A stretch of DNA of 61,389 nucleotides from the NCBI GenBank assembly GCA_900128395.1, contig LT649249.1, positions 1-61,389 on the forward strand, in the 5' to 3' direction. The DNA comes from Stramenopiles sp. TOSAG23-2 (taxonomy: Eukaryota > Sar). The translations under genes and the position numbers were made by a program. Shown one piece after another: positions 1 to 9,904 of this stretch. The notes beneath the pieces are model-generated. The model did no database searches. It was not told where the DNA came from and saw nothing but the letters and a program-made list of their open reading frames with translations. Positions within the stretch are counted from its first letter, which is position 1, and each line of letters starts with the position of its first letter.

Positions 1-310
1 TCAAAAATACTACTTTTAGTAAAATTTTTGTCAAAATATGCGCGATGTAATGGTATTGCAGTGTTCTGGTGTTCTTCAGCTTAATATCTGTTACTCAGCA
101 GCTTTTTTTTATTTTTTCGCAAAAAGACAAAACAACAGTTGTTGTTATTCTGTTGTAATTAGTTACTACATATACGTAACTAAATTACTATCGTAACTAT
201 TATTGAAGTCTATATTATGTATCGAAGAATATACGAATCAATCGAAAAGAAATAAAGTATATATCATACATATATAGATACCACAGGAGTGAGACAATAA
301 AAATATTACA
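1..310. other. Upstream non-coding region
   Basis: This is AT-rich sequence with no supportable gene. It contains the 5' flank of the coiled-coil gene that starts at 311. The stretch just before that ATG is A-rich, as before most genes here. Confidence 0.5.
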
Positions 311-1630
311 ATGGATGAAAAGATACAAAACGCATTGTTAACATCTGATGAAAAATCATATGTAAAACGTATTAAAGAACTGGAGCAAATTGTTGATGCA
401 CAAAAAGTTACTGAACAAATATTAGTAGCTGAACTAAAAAAATTGAAGACTCAAATAAATGCTGTTGGAGGTGCCACAAATAAGGAATTAGAAAAAGAAG
501 TACGACGATTGAATAAAGAGCTTATGGTAGTAGGAAACGGTGCTGTAAATATTCCAAAAAGTACGAACGATGTACAATTTAATGAAGAAGGGTTAATAAT
601 TATGGGTTTAAAAGATGATATTGCAGAATTGCAGCGAAAGTTAAATAAATCAGAACTATTAGTGTCCAAGTTAGTAAAAGATAAAAATTCCAAAATAGAG
701 TTGGAGGTATTTATGAATGAAAAAAATAAATTTGATGAAGAAAAACGACGGTTAAGACGAGATGCATCACTTATGCAATCATCTTTGATTGAATCACGTA
801 GGAGTAAAAATGAACTGCAAATAGAAATGAATCGTCAACGTGACTTTTTTAAAGCACGGGAAGATGCTATTATAAATGGGACAAAAAGCTTAAATAAAAA
901 AGTTAGTGGACAAGAGAAACAAATAGAACAATTGCATAAAGCATTAAAGTCAAGGAAAAAGAAATTTATCGTACGTAAAAGTGACGATGCAGGAACAATT
1001 TTTGTTGATGAAGTGGACAAAGTAATGACAAATACTACAACAGCCAATCCAAGTTCTGTTCATTCAATCCATTCATCTCGTAAAGCAGCATTATCTGATA
1101 TAGAGTTAGTTCTTACAAAATCAAAATTGGAAGAAGCACAAAAGAAATTAAAAGTCTTAGAAGACATGCAAGGACCAATGCAACAAGAAGTACTAAAATT
1201 ACGTGGACATAACCAATCATTATTAGAAAAATTGAACAAAATACGCTCATCGTTTGAAGTGAAGCTCGCACTACAAAAATCTCAAATGCTAAAACAAACG
1301 TTATCTACAAATTTATATAATGCGTCGCATCGTAAAAGAAATACGTTAACACCAGAATCAATAATGACTGTCAGCGTATATGAAAAAAAAGCATTAATAT
1401 CTCGTAAAAATAAATTACGTGCCCATGCAGTAAATAATCAATATAATCACAACCATTCATTGAATATGGAAGAAAAGCAACAACAAGGGAAAGATTTGGA
1501 AGAGAATTTAAGGATTAAAACAGCATTGAATGTGGTACCACCGCGAGTAAGTTACCATGGTGTAAATGGTATGAAAATAGATAAAAATTCGAAATCTTTG
1601 CCATTTTTAAATGTGAGCGGTTATGATTAA
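311..1630 (+). CDS. Orphan coiled-coil protein (439 aa)
   Basis: An uninterrupted ATG-initiated frame encodes a charged protein rich in Lys, Glu, Gln and Leu. Heptad-like coiled coil runs over roughly residues 15-220 and 255-330. The C-terminal 100 residues are basic and low in structure. No signal peptide, membrane segment or catalytic motif is visible. In a ciliated cell such proteins are often cytoskeletal or axonemal, but that is inference only. It is convergent with the small gene ending at 1853. I do not recognise the family. Confidence 0.75.
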   Translation: MDEKIQNALLTSDEKSYVKRIKELEQIVDAQKVTEQILVAELKKLKTQINAVGGATNKELEKEVRRLNKELMVVGNGAVNIPKSTNDVQFNEEGLIIMGLKDDIAELQRKLNKSELLVSKLVKDKNSKIELEVFMNEKNKFDEEKRRLRRDASLMQSSLIESRRSKNELQIEMNRQRDFFKAREDAIINGTKSLNKKVSGQEKQIEQLHKALKSRKKKFIVRKSDDAGTIFVDEVDKVMTNTTTANPSSVHSIHSSRKAALSDIELVLTKSKLEEAQKKLKVLEDMQGPMQQEVLKLRGHNQSLLEKLNKIRSSFEVKLALQKSQMLKQTLSTNLYNASHRKRNTLTPESIMTVSVYEKKALISRKNKLRAHAVNNQYNHNHSLNMEEKQQQGKDLEENLRIKTALNVVPPRVSYHGVNGMKIDKNSKSLPFLNVSGYD

Positions 1631-1852
1631 AAATAGACGCACTTTTTAAAAAATGAGTGAGAGAGAAGAGTGAGAAAAAGTGATGCGTGTGAAAATAAAT
1701 CACTCTCGCATATTGTATATTCTATTTTATTGTGTGTATAAAAATAGTACGAAGTGTTGGCGAAAATTATATATTTTTTTTAAGAAAAACAAGAGAAGAT
1801 TTTTATTATTTATGTGTACTTGTGTGCGCGGTTACTTTTAACACTGCGGTGT

Positions 1853-2386
1853 TTACAAATATCTTATATGCGGTATCTCAAACTTTCTTTTTGTTATTGC
1901 AGCATTCAACAAACTTTCATTTGCAACACCTGGGACCATAGTAAAAAATCCATCAATTCTCTCTTCCATATTTGGAAAAATATTTTTAAATTTACCTTTT
2001 TGTAATGCAACTTCTGCACATACATACAATATTTTACCAAACATCCATGCATCGAATGTTTTCCTAGAATCTGCTTCATAATTTCTTGCAACAGCTTGAG
2101 AGAAAGTCTCATTATGCATATTTTCACTACGTCGTAAAACCTGCTGTATTTGATCTTCATATTCAGTATGATTGTTTATGGTATCATTTGCAATATAAAT
2201 ATTACCAGTGCTTTGGTGGGTAGAAGTGTTATTATTACTCCTACGATCGACGTTAATACCTGGTTCACGATCACCAACAACTCTCCCATATTCATCAGTC
2301 AGTATTGTACTTCTAGTACGATGTTTTTTTCTCAAGACATTTTTTTGATTTGAAGAATATGTCCCGTAATACGTTCCTCTTCGCAT
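1853..2386 (-). CDS. Small orphan protein (177 aa)
   Basis: An ATG-started frame encodes a hydrophilic protein. The N-terminal half (residues 1-75) is basic and Asn/Thr-rich and looks disordered. The C-terminal half is helical, with conserved-looking aromatics (FDAWMFGKILYVCAEVALQK). No family is recognised. It lies 86 bp downstream of the KAP3 stop on the same strand, so the KAP3 3' UTR and this gene's promoter must be very short or overlap. The codon pattern resembles neighbouring genes, which supports real coding. Confidence 0.6.
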   Translation of the reverse strand: MRRGTYYGTYSSNQKNVLRKKHRTRSTILTDEYGRVVGDREPGINVDRRSNNNTSTHQSTGNIYIANDTINNHTEYEDQIQQVLRRSENMHNETFSQAVARNYEADSRKTFDAWMFGKILYVCAEVALQKGKFKNIFPNMEERIDGFFTMVPGVANESLLNAAITKRKFEIPHIRYL

Positions 2387-2472
2387 ACATGAAAATCCTA
2401 ATCTATCATTATATTTTTTTTTAATTTTATTTAAAATATATCACGCTACGCGCCTACAGACAGCAGTGATTT

Positions 2473-5454
2473 TTATTCCCTAGATCCAAATTTTTGACCA
2501 CCACCATATCCACCAAAATCATCATCATCATCTGATTCAAAGCCTGCCATTTGAACCGTCTCGTGCCTACCAAGACTACCAACAAACTGTCCACTATGGT
2601 CCAAATCACTGCCCATGCCATCGCCATGTGAATCATCTGATCTAGAATGTTGGAAATTATGTCTTCCTATACCATCATAACTATCATCTTCCTCTTCCAT
2701 TTGTTGCATATCTCTTTCATTGGCCCATCTGAGCCATTCTTGATTGTGCATGGCGTAACGTGTTGCACGTATTTTCCTTCCTAATTCTCCTAAACGTCTT
2801 ACAAAAACTCGTTTTTTCTCTTTCTTCTTCTTCCTCTTTCGTCTTCTTCTACCGCCACCACGTTTTCCTTCATCATCACTACGATCACTGTCTGATTCTT
2901 CCTCACTATCTGATTCACTATCGCTATCACTATCGCTATCCGAGTCAGAATCAGTTGCTTCTTGTTCAATTTCTACCTCCACCCTATCACGATCCATGAC
3001 GATTGTAAGTATCTCATCTGCTACACGGCGTACTTCGGCATTGCGTCTATTGCCAAGACAAGAACATATTGTATCAATGCAATTTGTTTCATATACTAAC
3101 GATTCATATGTATCATCGTAACAAACAATTTGCAAAAATGCCCATAACGTTTGCAATGCAATCTCATCATCGTCAATCTTCGAACGCATGACTTCATGTA
3201 TACTTTTGATGATTGGTGAGCCTACTAATACACGTGCCGCTTCATGCTCCGTCGTGAAAGCACCAATCACTTCAATAATACATAAAACTGTATCATCTTG
3301 TGACATTCCAGGAACTAATTGCCTTTGTAAAAATTCAATCATTTGAAACTTCACTATCAAATCTGCAAATGTTACACCATCTGGTAGATCCGCAACTGTT
3401 AAATTGCCAATGGTTCCCAACACTTCCAATAATAAATCAGCATTTTCAGTTGCTGATTGCTTGCATAATTTAAATAAATCCATTACGTATGGGGCCCATA
3501 ACGATGAGCTACGTTTGGAACGTCGTTTTCCTTTACTTCTTCTCCTACTATTACGATCATCGCGATCTGATCTTTTTCCTTCCCCTCCATTGCCACCGTT
3601 GTCGTTGTTGCTGCTTTCCCCACTATCGCATGCTTTGTCATATGTATGGCGACTGATGTTTCTTAACACTTTCATCAAAAGCACATCGCGATATTTCAAA
3701 ACACGTTGAAATAATTTTTTCAACCCACCTTCCTTTGCCATCATTTCCGCATTTCGTGCATTGTGACTTAAATTAATTGCAAGTGCAATTAATTCAATTG
3801 GTATTTTATTGTTTGGAAAGTTGATCAACAATTGCATGATAATTGGTATTGCCTCCGTGTACGTAAACATGGATTTGCATTTGTCATCCATTGATAGATG
3901 GTATAAAACTTTCAAAGATATTTGACGAAATGGTGCATGTTTTAACAAATCTACCAACTTTGGAACCAATGATTGTTTTACCATTTGATCTCTTAACGCT
4001 GGATCAAATGATAAATTTAACAACAATCGTGATACCGCTTTCATTAAATTTTTGTTACTGCATGGGATGAATTTCACTAGCTTTGGCACGATATCATCTT
4101 CCACCATTCGATTTTTGTTTTCTTCGAAAATACTTAATTTTTTCAAAAAGTTTACACACAAAATTAGCAATTCTGCATTCGTACGTTGTAGCACAGCTGA
4201 TAGATATTGAACACATTTACGTTTCACGATTTTTCGTTCAATTTGAACATCTTCCGCAATATTCATCAATACATGCAAGCAGACAAATAATAATTTATCT
4301 TGTTTTCGAATAAATTGTTTCATTTTGTTCCGTTCGCGTTCGATATCGATACGTTTATGTGGTGCAATATTGCTTTTGTTTTTCGTTCTGTTCCCATCAC
4401 CTTCGTTTTCACCATTATTAGTATCGTCGTCATCTTCCCGCTTACTTTTTCCTTCTCGTCGCCCATCCTCGTTTTCACCACCACGTTGTTTTTTTGAACG
4501 ATCCTTTGATTTCCTTTTCCCTTTCTTCTTTTTGTCCCGGCGATTGCATTCTTGCAACAATTCCCATAAATCTTGCGGAACTTCTTCACCACGATCCTGC
4601 AATGCTGCAATTCGTCCCATCGTTTGTATCTCCTTCATACGCAATGCATGTCTTCTGACTTCTAAATCCAATACACGCATTGTCTCCGCACCTACACGAT
4701 AATTAGTCAACGCACCATGCATTTGCGTGAAATTTGAAAAGCTAAAGAAGATATACATCAAATTGGTGGTTAAGTCCATACTTTTTTTGTAATCTTCTTT
4801 TAACACGCGTGATAAAGCACCCATCAAAGATTCGTTTTGTATTAACGCTTCTAAATTTCCAGCATCCTTGGCAAGGTCCAAAATCATTGCCGTTCCTTTC
4901 ACTTTTACTTTCATATCGTCATCATATAACAATTCCATATAGTCATCAACATTCTCAATATTTGCTTTCGGCCCTTGGTTTTGTTCGTTGTTACTATTAT
5001 TATTATTATTATTATGTTGTCCTACATTATTGTCATTGCTGTTATTATCGTAATCATCGTCACTGCGACGGCGTGATGAACGACTGGAACGAGATTTTCT
5101 AGACCTTCGTCCACCACCACTATTAGCCTCTTCAATTGAACGTTGTTGTAACTTGAATACTAACTCTTGCACTAAAGGCAATTTTGAATGATGTATCAAT
5201 TTACATTGCTCCACAATTTCCTCTGCTAATAAAGGCACATTGGTATTCTCGTTCAACTGTTTCAAACGTATACGTTTCGTATGTGATTTCTTTTCCACTT
5301 GCATAGCTTCCCCACGATCACCTAAAACAGTTGCTTCGACTTCATAATGAACTATTAAAGCACGTAATTCAAAATCTGCTTCAATAATTCCAGCTTTTAC
5401 ACGCCGTTTCATATAACGTGGCTCTACATTATCATCCCCTGCAAATGTTGCCAT
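2473..5454 (-). CDS. KAP3: Kinesin-associated protein 3 (KAP3), kinesin-2 subunit
   Basis: KAP is the non-motor subunit of heterotrimeric kinesin-2, the anterograde motor of intraflagellar transport. The N-terminus (KRRVKAGIIEADFELRALIVHYE) and the following KQLNENTNVPLLAEEIVEQC block match the KAP family. Armadillo-type helical repeats follow through the middle of the protein. Two low-complexity basic/acidic linkers interrupt them, around residues 130-175 and 310-360. A Ser-Asp-Glu tract near residue 850 and a Gly/Asp-rich tail end the protein. At 993 aa it is longer than animal KAP3 because of these inserts. I chose the ATG at 5454; the frame is open upstream to 5493 but has no ATG there. 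It implies motile or sensory cilia. Confidence 0.9.
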   Translation of the reverse strand: MATFAGDDNVEPRYMKRRVKAGIIEADFELRALIVHYEVEATVLGDRGEAMQVEKKSHTKRIRLKQLNENTNVPLLAEEIVEQCKLIHHSKLPLVQELVFKLQQRSIEEANSGGGRRSRKSRSSRSSRRRSDDDYDNNSNDNNVGQHNNNNNNSNNEQNQGPKANIENVDDYMELLYDDDMKVKVKGTAMILDLAKDAGNLEALIQNESLMGALSRVLKEDYKKSMDLTTNLMYIFFSFSNFTQMHGALTNYRVGAETMRVLDLEVRRHALRMKEIQTMGRIAALQDRGEEVPQDLWELLQECNRRDKKKKGKRKSKDRSKKQRGGENEDGRREGKSKREDDDDTNNGENEGDGNRTKNKSNIAPHKRIDIERERNKMKQFIRKQDKLLFVCLHVLMNIAEDVQIERKIVKRKCVQYLSAVLQRTNAELLILCVNFLKKLSIFEENKNRMVEDDIVPKLVKFIPCSNKNLMKAVSRLLLNLSFDPALRDQMVKQSLVPKLVDLLKHAPFRQISLKVLYHLSMDDKCKSMFTYTEAIPIIMQLLINFPNNKIPIELIALAINLSHNARNAEMMAKEGGLKKLFQRVLKYRDVLLMKVLRNISRHTYDKACDSGESSNNDNGGNGGEGKRSDRDDRNSRRRSKGKRRSKRSSSLWAPYVMDLFKLCKQSATENADLLLEVLGTIGNLTVADLPDGVTFADLIVKFQMIEFLQRQLVPGMSQDDTVLCIIEVIGAFTTEHEAARVLVGSPIIKSIHEVMRSKIDDDEIALQTLWAFLQIVCYDDTYESLVYETNCIDTICSCLGNRRNAEVRRVADEILTIVMDRDRVEVEIEQEATDSDSDSDSDSDSESDSEEESDSDRSDDEGKRGGGRRRRKRKKKKEKKRVFVRRLGELGRKIRATRYAMHNQEWLRWANERDMQQMEEEDDSYDGIGRHNFQHSRSDDSHGDGMGSDLDHSGQFVGSLGRHETVQMAGFESDDDDDFGGYGGGQKFGSRE

Positions 5455-6467
5455 CTTTCTTTTAAACAAACTAAAAAAAACGCTGGTTTGCACAAAAGTA
5501 TGAATATATTGTTGATATATTTATATGTGTGTGTGTTTACTTTTGATTGTTTTTCTAAGTAAAAATTGTTTTCATCCAAAAAATCAATTTTTTTTAAAAA
5601 ATAATAACTGAATTTTGATTTATTATTATTTGTTGATGAGGAGGAGGTGCTTTTCATTATTTGTAGTACAATAATAAATAGCAGAGCTAGCTAACCAAGT
5701 ATACTAGCGGGCTAGTAGCTTCTATAGCTCTTCAAGCTAGAGCTAGGACTAGGAGCTAGCTATCTGTGGATCTGTGTGGTATCTGGTGTTATTCTAGTTA
5801 TAGAGGTGATGTGAGGATGAGAGGAAGAGATTTTTAACGACGTCGGCTAGCCCTAATGCTATCTTCATTGTGGTGAAAAAGAAACTTGTTAAGTATATTT
5901 CAAAGGGGTGGATCAGTACAAGTTACAAGGGAGATACGATAGACGACATTATTATTACAACTCCTATGCACTTTACGGTGTTCGTTTTATTGGATCACAT
6001 CAACCGCACACCATAACCACTCAGCCTTTTTTTAGCAGAGAGAGATAGTATTATCGTAGTATGATATATGGTGTGTCTAATAAACAACTCCAACTTTTGC
6101 TTTTATCACAAAGATCAAGGAGAGGAGGCCAAACAAAACCATTTATGCTGTTTTGTATACTCATAAAAGGATATATCCGTATTGTGGCAATATTAGATGT
6201 AAATTAGAATATAATAATTCACTTACAAATATAAATTGCAAATATAAATAATTTAAACTAAAAATCCTAAAATACAAATTAAAATATTACTGTAAATAAA
6301 TGTGCACTTTGCAAATTTTCGACATCAATAACAGCTTTAGCGATAAAATCCAAAAATAATAATAAGTAGTATATACATAATAGTAATATGGTTTTATAAC
6401 AGTAGTAGTAAGTAGTAGTAAGTCAGATTACCAGATTACCATTATTATTACTAGATACCACCACTCA

Positions 6468-6505
<38 letters not shown>

Positions 6506-6682
6506 TAATAAGAATGATAAAAATATATATTTAGTGTAGGAATATGTATGTATATACAAAGTATTCCAATATATGTTCTACTACATAGATATTTCTTCAT
6601 TCGATTAGATTGACAGTAAAGCGATTAATTTGTATTTTCTTACTGATAAATATAATCATATCAAAAGGAACGTGTTATAGAT
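5455..6682. other. Divergent intergenic region between KAP3 and PKG
   Basis: This 1.2 kb stretch separates two divergently transcribed genes and must carry both promoters. I see no gene. It holds a CTAGCT-rich patch of overlapping short palindromes at about 5675-5765, a TAG-rich run at 6404-6424 and an AAT microsatellite near 6468-6512. Confidence 0.5.
6468..6512. repeat. AAT trinucleotide microsatellite
   Basis: About 14 AAT units, slightly interrupted near the end by an AAC. It lies about 170 bp upstream of the PKG-like start codon. Confidence 0.85.
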
Positions 6683-9061
6683 ATGGGTTTATGTGCGTCA
6701 ACTCCAGACGATGTATCGTCACCAACAACAAGGAATGTAGAGGTAAAAATTAAAGAAAATGGTGAAAAAATCGCAAAAGTTGCTTTGAAGCAGAAGAAAA
6801 AGATGAAAGGATTGCAAATTCTTGGTGCAAATTTGGATCCTGACTATGAAGTCAAAACCTATCCAAAGAAAGACGCTGAATTCAAGAAAATTGAAAATGC
6901 ATTGATGAGTTGTGCAAATTCATTTATATATAAAGAGTTAGATAAGGCTGAGTTAGCAAAAATTATATTGGCTTTTGAACCTTACGCAGCACAAGCTGGC
7001 GACAAAATTATTGAACAAGGAACTGAGGGTGATTATGCCTATGTAATTGATTCTGGGACAGCGAATGTAATTGTGAACGGTAGAGACGTTGGTTATTGCT
7101 ACCCAGACAATCCAGGTGGCGATAGAGTATTCGGGGATATAGCTTTAATGTTTAATAAGAAAAGAAATGCTTCAATTGAAGCAATGACGAAATGTAAGTT
7201 GTACCGTTTAGCAAGAAACGATTTCCAGTTCACGATAACTCAAAATATGCAAAAAGGCAATCAAAAAATAGAAAATGCTCTCAGAAAAAGTGAATTGTTA
7301 ACTGATTTGTCACCGACGCAAATGGATAAATTAATAGATGTAACAGAAACCATGCCATTTGACAAAGGCCAAGTTATTATTAAAAAAGGTGCAAAGGGAG
7401 ATATGTTTTTCATATTAAGCTCTGGTACAGTTGAATTTAGTGAGTACAATGATAAAGGTGAAACAAATAGTATTACTCCAGACAGTAAACAAAATTATTT
7501 TGGCGAGAAAGCATTGCTAAGTGATGCCCCCCGCGCGGCTACGTGCACTGCAATGACAAATGTGGAATGCCTCGTATTAAATCGTAAAGACTTTCAAGAA
7601 ACATTGGGCGATTTAAAAACTATTATGGAATATAATTTAAAATCACGTATATTGAACTCAAATGAATTGTTTAAAAATTTAGGACGCAAGCAGAGAAAAA
7701 AAATTAAAGACGTATTTAAATCCAAACTGTTCGAAAAGGGGCAAAACATTTGCACGAAAGGTGATAGTGCGAATGAAATTTTTATCATTGGTGATGGTAA
7801 GGTTGATATCAATGTTGACGGTAAAGCAGTCAATACATTATCCCAAGGTGAATTTGTCGGAGAAAGTGCTATCAAATCAAAAGATGAGCAAGGAATACGA
7901 AATGCTACTGTGACTGCAACTTCAGAAACGGTATTGACTTACTACGTATCTAGCAAAGATTGGTTCAATGTTATTGGTAGTTCATTGGATTCGATTATTA
8001 AAAAAGAACAAGAAATACGAGCTGCGGCAAATTCAAAAGCAAGCAAATTCAAAAATTTAAAATTATCCGATTTGCAAGAAATTGCTATGTTGGGATCAGG
8101 TACATTTGGACGTGTAACCCTGGTTTGTATTCGTGGCTCAAAAGAGGAAACCTTTGCGTTGAAAGCAATGCAAAAGGCGCAAATTGTTGAATTTAGACAA
8201 CAGAAGAACGTGCAAAATGAAAGAGATTTGATGGTAGAAGCTGATCATCCATTTATTTTATGTTTGGTGACAACCTTTCAAAGTGATAGGCAAGTCTTTA
8301 TGTTATTAGAGGTATGCCTTGGTGGAGAACTGTTTACATTATTGCATTGCCAAGGACGTGGAAATGTTGGCTTACCAGTATCCGATACCCAATTTTATGG
8401 TTCATGCGTCTTAGATGGTTTATCCTTCTTGCATGAAAAATCGATTTGTTATCGTGATTTGAAACCAGAAAATTTATTGATTGATTCCGATGGCTACATT
8501 AAAATTGTGGATTTTGGTTTTGCAAAGAAAATACATGGTAAATCATTCACGTTATGCGGTACTCCAGAATATTTAGCACCAGAACTTGTATCGAATAAAG
8601 GCCATAACAAAGGTGTAGATTATTGGGCATTAGGGGTACTTATCTTTGAAATGCTGTTTTTATTTTCGCCATTTTGTGTGGACAATGATCCAAACGATCA
8701 TGTTAAAATTCTTAGAAACATTGTTGCTGGGAGATTCCGCATTCCAGGACGTGGTGATAAGGGTGAAAATAGCAAAATTGGAAAAGTAATTCGTTCATTG
8801 TTAACAAAAAAAGTTGGAGAAAGAGCTGGTTGCATGAAGGATGGTGCAACGCAATTGAAACTTGATATGGAAAATTTAATACCAAAGAAAGACTTTAAGT
8901 TCAATGATTTGGTACAACTTAAATATCAAGCACCATGGAAACCAAAGTTGAAAAGTAAGAGTGATCATAGCAATTTCGATCCATATGATGAAGGTGACAC
9001 CGCGCGACCATATGTCGGTACACAATATGAAGACAAAAGTGGATGGGATAAAGATTTTTAA
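6683..9061 (+). CDS. cGMP-dependent protein kinase-like (PKG), three cNMP-binding domains
   Basis: Ser/Thr kinase of the AGC/PKG group (792 aa). The N-terminus MGLCAS fits N-myristoylation plus palmitoylation, so membrane attachment is likely. Three cyclic-nucleotide-binding domains follow at about 70-186, 195-310 and 320-445. Only the second keeps the full phosphate-binding cassette (FGEKALLSDAPRAAT); its Thr after PRAA is the residue associated with cGMP preference in the family. The first reads FGDIALMFNKKRNAS and the third FVGESAIKSKDEQG, so both may be weak or non-binding. The kinase spans about 463-730, with GSGTFG, the LKAMQK lysine, YRDLKPENLL, DFG and APE all present. The C-terminal tail is Asp/Lys-rich. 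In alveolates and green algae such kinases regulate secretion and flagella; the role here is inferred. Confidence 0.88.
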   Translation: MGLCASTPDDVSSPTTRNVEVKIKENGEKIAKVALKQKKKMKGLQILGANLDPDYEVKTYPKKDAEFKKIENALMSCANSFIYKELDKAELAKIILAFEPYAAQAGDKIIEQGTEGDYAYVIDSGTANVIVNGRDVGYCYPDNPGGDRVFGDIALMFNKKRNASIEAMTKCKLYRLARNDFQFTITQNMQKGNQKIENALRKSELLTDLSPTQMDKLIDVTETMPFDKGQVIIKKGAKGDMFFILSSGTVEFSEYNDKGETNSITPDSKQNYFGEKALLSDAPRAATCTAMTNVECLVLNRKDFQETLGDLKTIMEYNLKSRILNSNELFKNLGRKQRKKIKDVFKSKLFEKGQNICTKGDSANEIFIIGDGKVDINVDGKAVNTLSQGEFVGESAIKSKDEQGIRNATVTATSETVLTYYVSSKDWFNVIGSSLDSIIKKEQEIRAAANSKASKFKNLKLSDLQEIAMLGSGTFGRVTLVCIRGSKEETFALKAMQKAQIVEFRQQKNVQNERDLMVEADHPFILCLVTTFQSDRQVFMLLEVCLGGELFTLLHCQGRGNVGLPVSDTQFYGSCVLDGLSFLHEKSICYRDLKPENLLIDSDGYIKIVDFGFAKKIHGKSFTLCGTPEYLAPELVSNKGHNKGVDYWALGVLIFEMLFLFSPFCVDNDPNDHVKILRNIVAGRFRIPGRGDKGENSKIGKVIRSLLTKKVGERAGCMKDGATQLKLDMENLIPKKDFKFNDLVQLKYQAPWKPKLKSKSDHSNFDPYDEGDTARPYVGTQYEDKSGWDKDF

Positions 9062-9904
9062 ATATTACATTTGCGTAAAAATGAATAACATATGCAATTT
9101 CAAAAAAATATTTTTGGGATTGAAAGATATATATATATGATATTCGTATTTTACGATATGGTTAATATATAATTATTGGAAAAAAAAATTAAAAATATGT
9201 ACACGCACACAAAGAAAAAATAAGCTCCGTACGATCTCGATATGTATAAAAATATCAAAAAAATAAAAAACGATTATCATATTATAATATTAAATTTTGA
9301 TACATGTGAAATATTAATATAACATTTACGTATCATATGTGATATGTATATATATATATAACTAACAACCCTGGCCCCCGAACATTGCGACATTTCGACT
9401 TGAAAATTGAGAATAAACCTGAAGATGTACATGTGTAACCACGCCGCAGGGAGATTTAATAAATATTTAATAAATTAAAATGTGTGAATTGTTTTTTCTC
9501 TTCTGATGATGATTCGAAAGAAGAATACACGTATGTATTTACTACTGACTACTACACTACCAGGTAATAATAATTGAAACATTAAAATAACGCAACACAC
9601 CTATGAAAACATAAATTACAGCATAGGAATAGCATGAACTGCAAGCTTCAATTATCCTCCTTTGCTAGTTTCATTAAGTACTTACAAATTAAAAAAAAAA
9701 AAAAGCTGATGAAGAGAAAGAAGGAGGAAGAGGTGGTTGTTGTTGTTGTTATTATTTTATATTTTTTTTAGGTAAGGTTAAAGAAAGGGGGGAAATAAAC
9801 TAATGATGTGTGATTTTCTCAACGGGGTGCAAACTAAAAGTAAGACATTTGGCACCACAGCAGATACCTCTTGTGCTGATTGTGGCGTCGTGAATTATTG
9901 CGCG
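9062..9904. other. Intergenic region before the polybasic secreted gene
   Basis: No gene is supportable. The sequence is AT-rich with TA runs near 9130 and 9346-9362, a poly-A run at 9691-9704 and a GTTGTT run at 9735-9750. An open frame continues upstream of 9905 to an ATG at 9803, but the signal peptide begins at the later ATG. Confidence 0.5.

Noticed and set aside
9710-9730. CTGATGA followed by GAAA near 9710
   Set aside because: No stem II can form in the few intervening bases; probably chance in purine-rich sequence.
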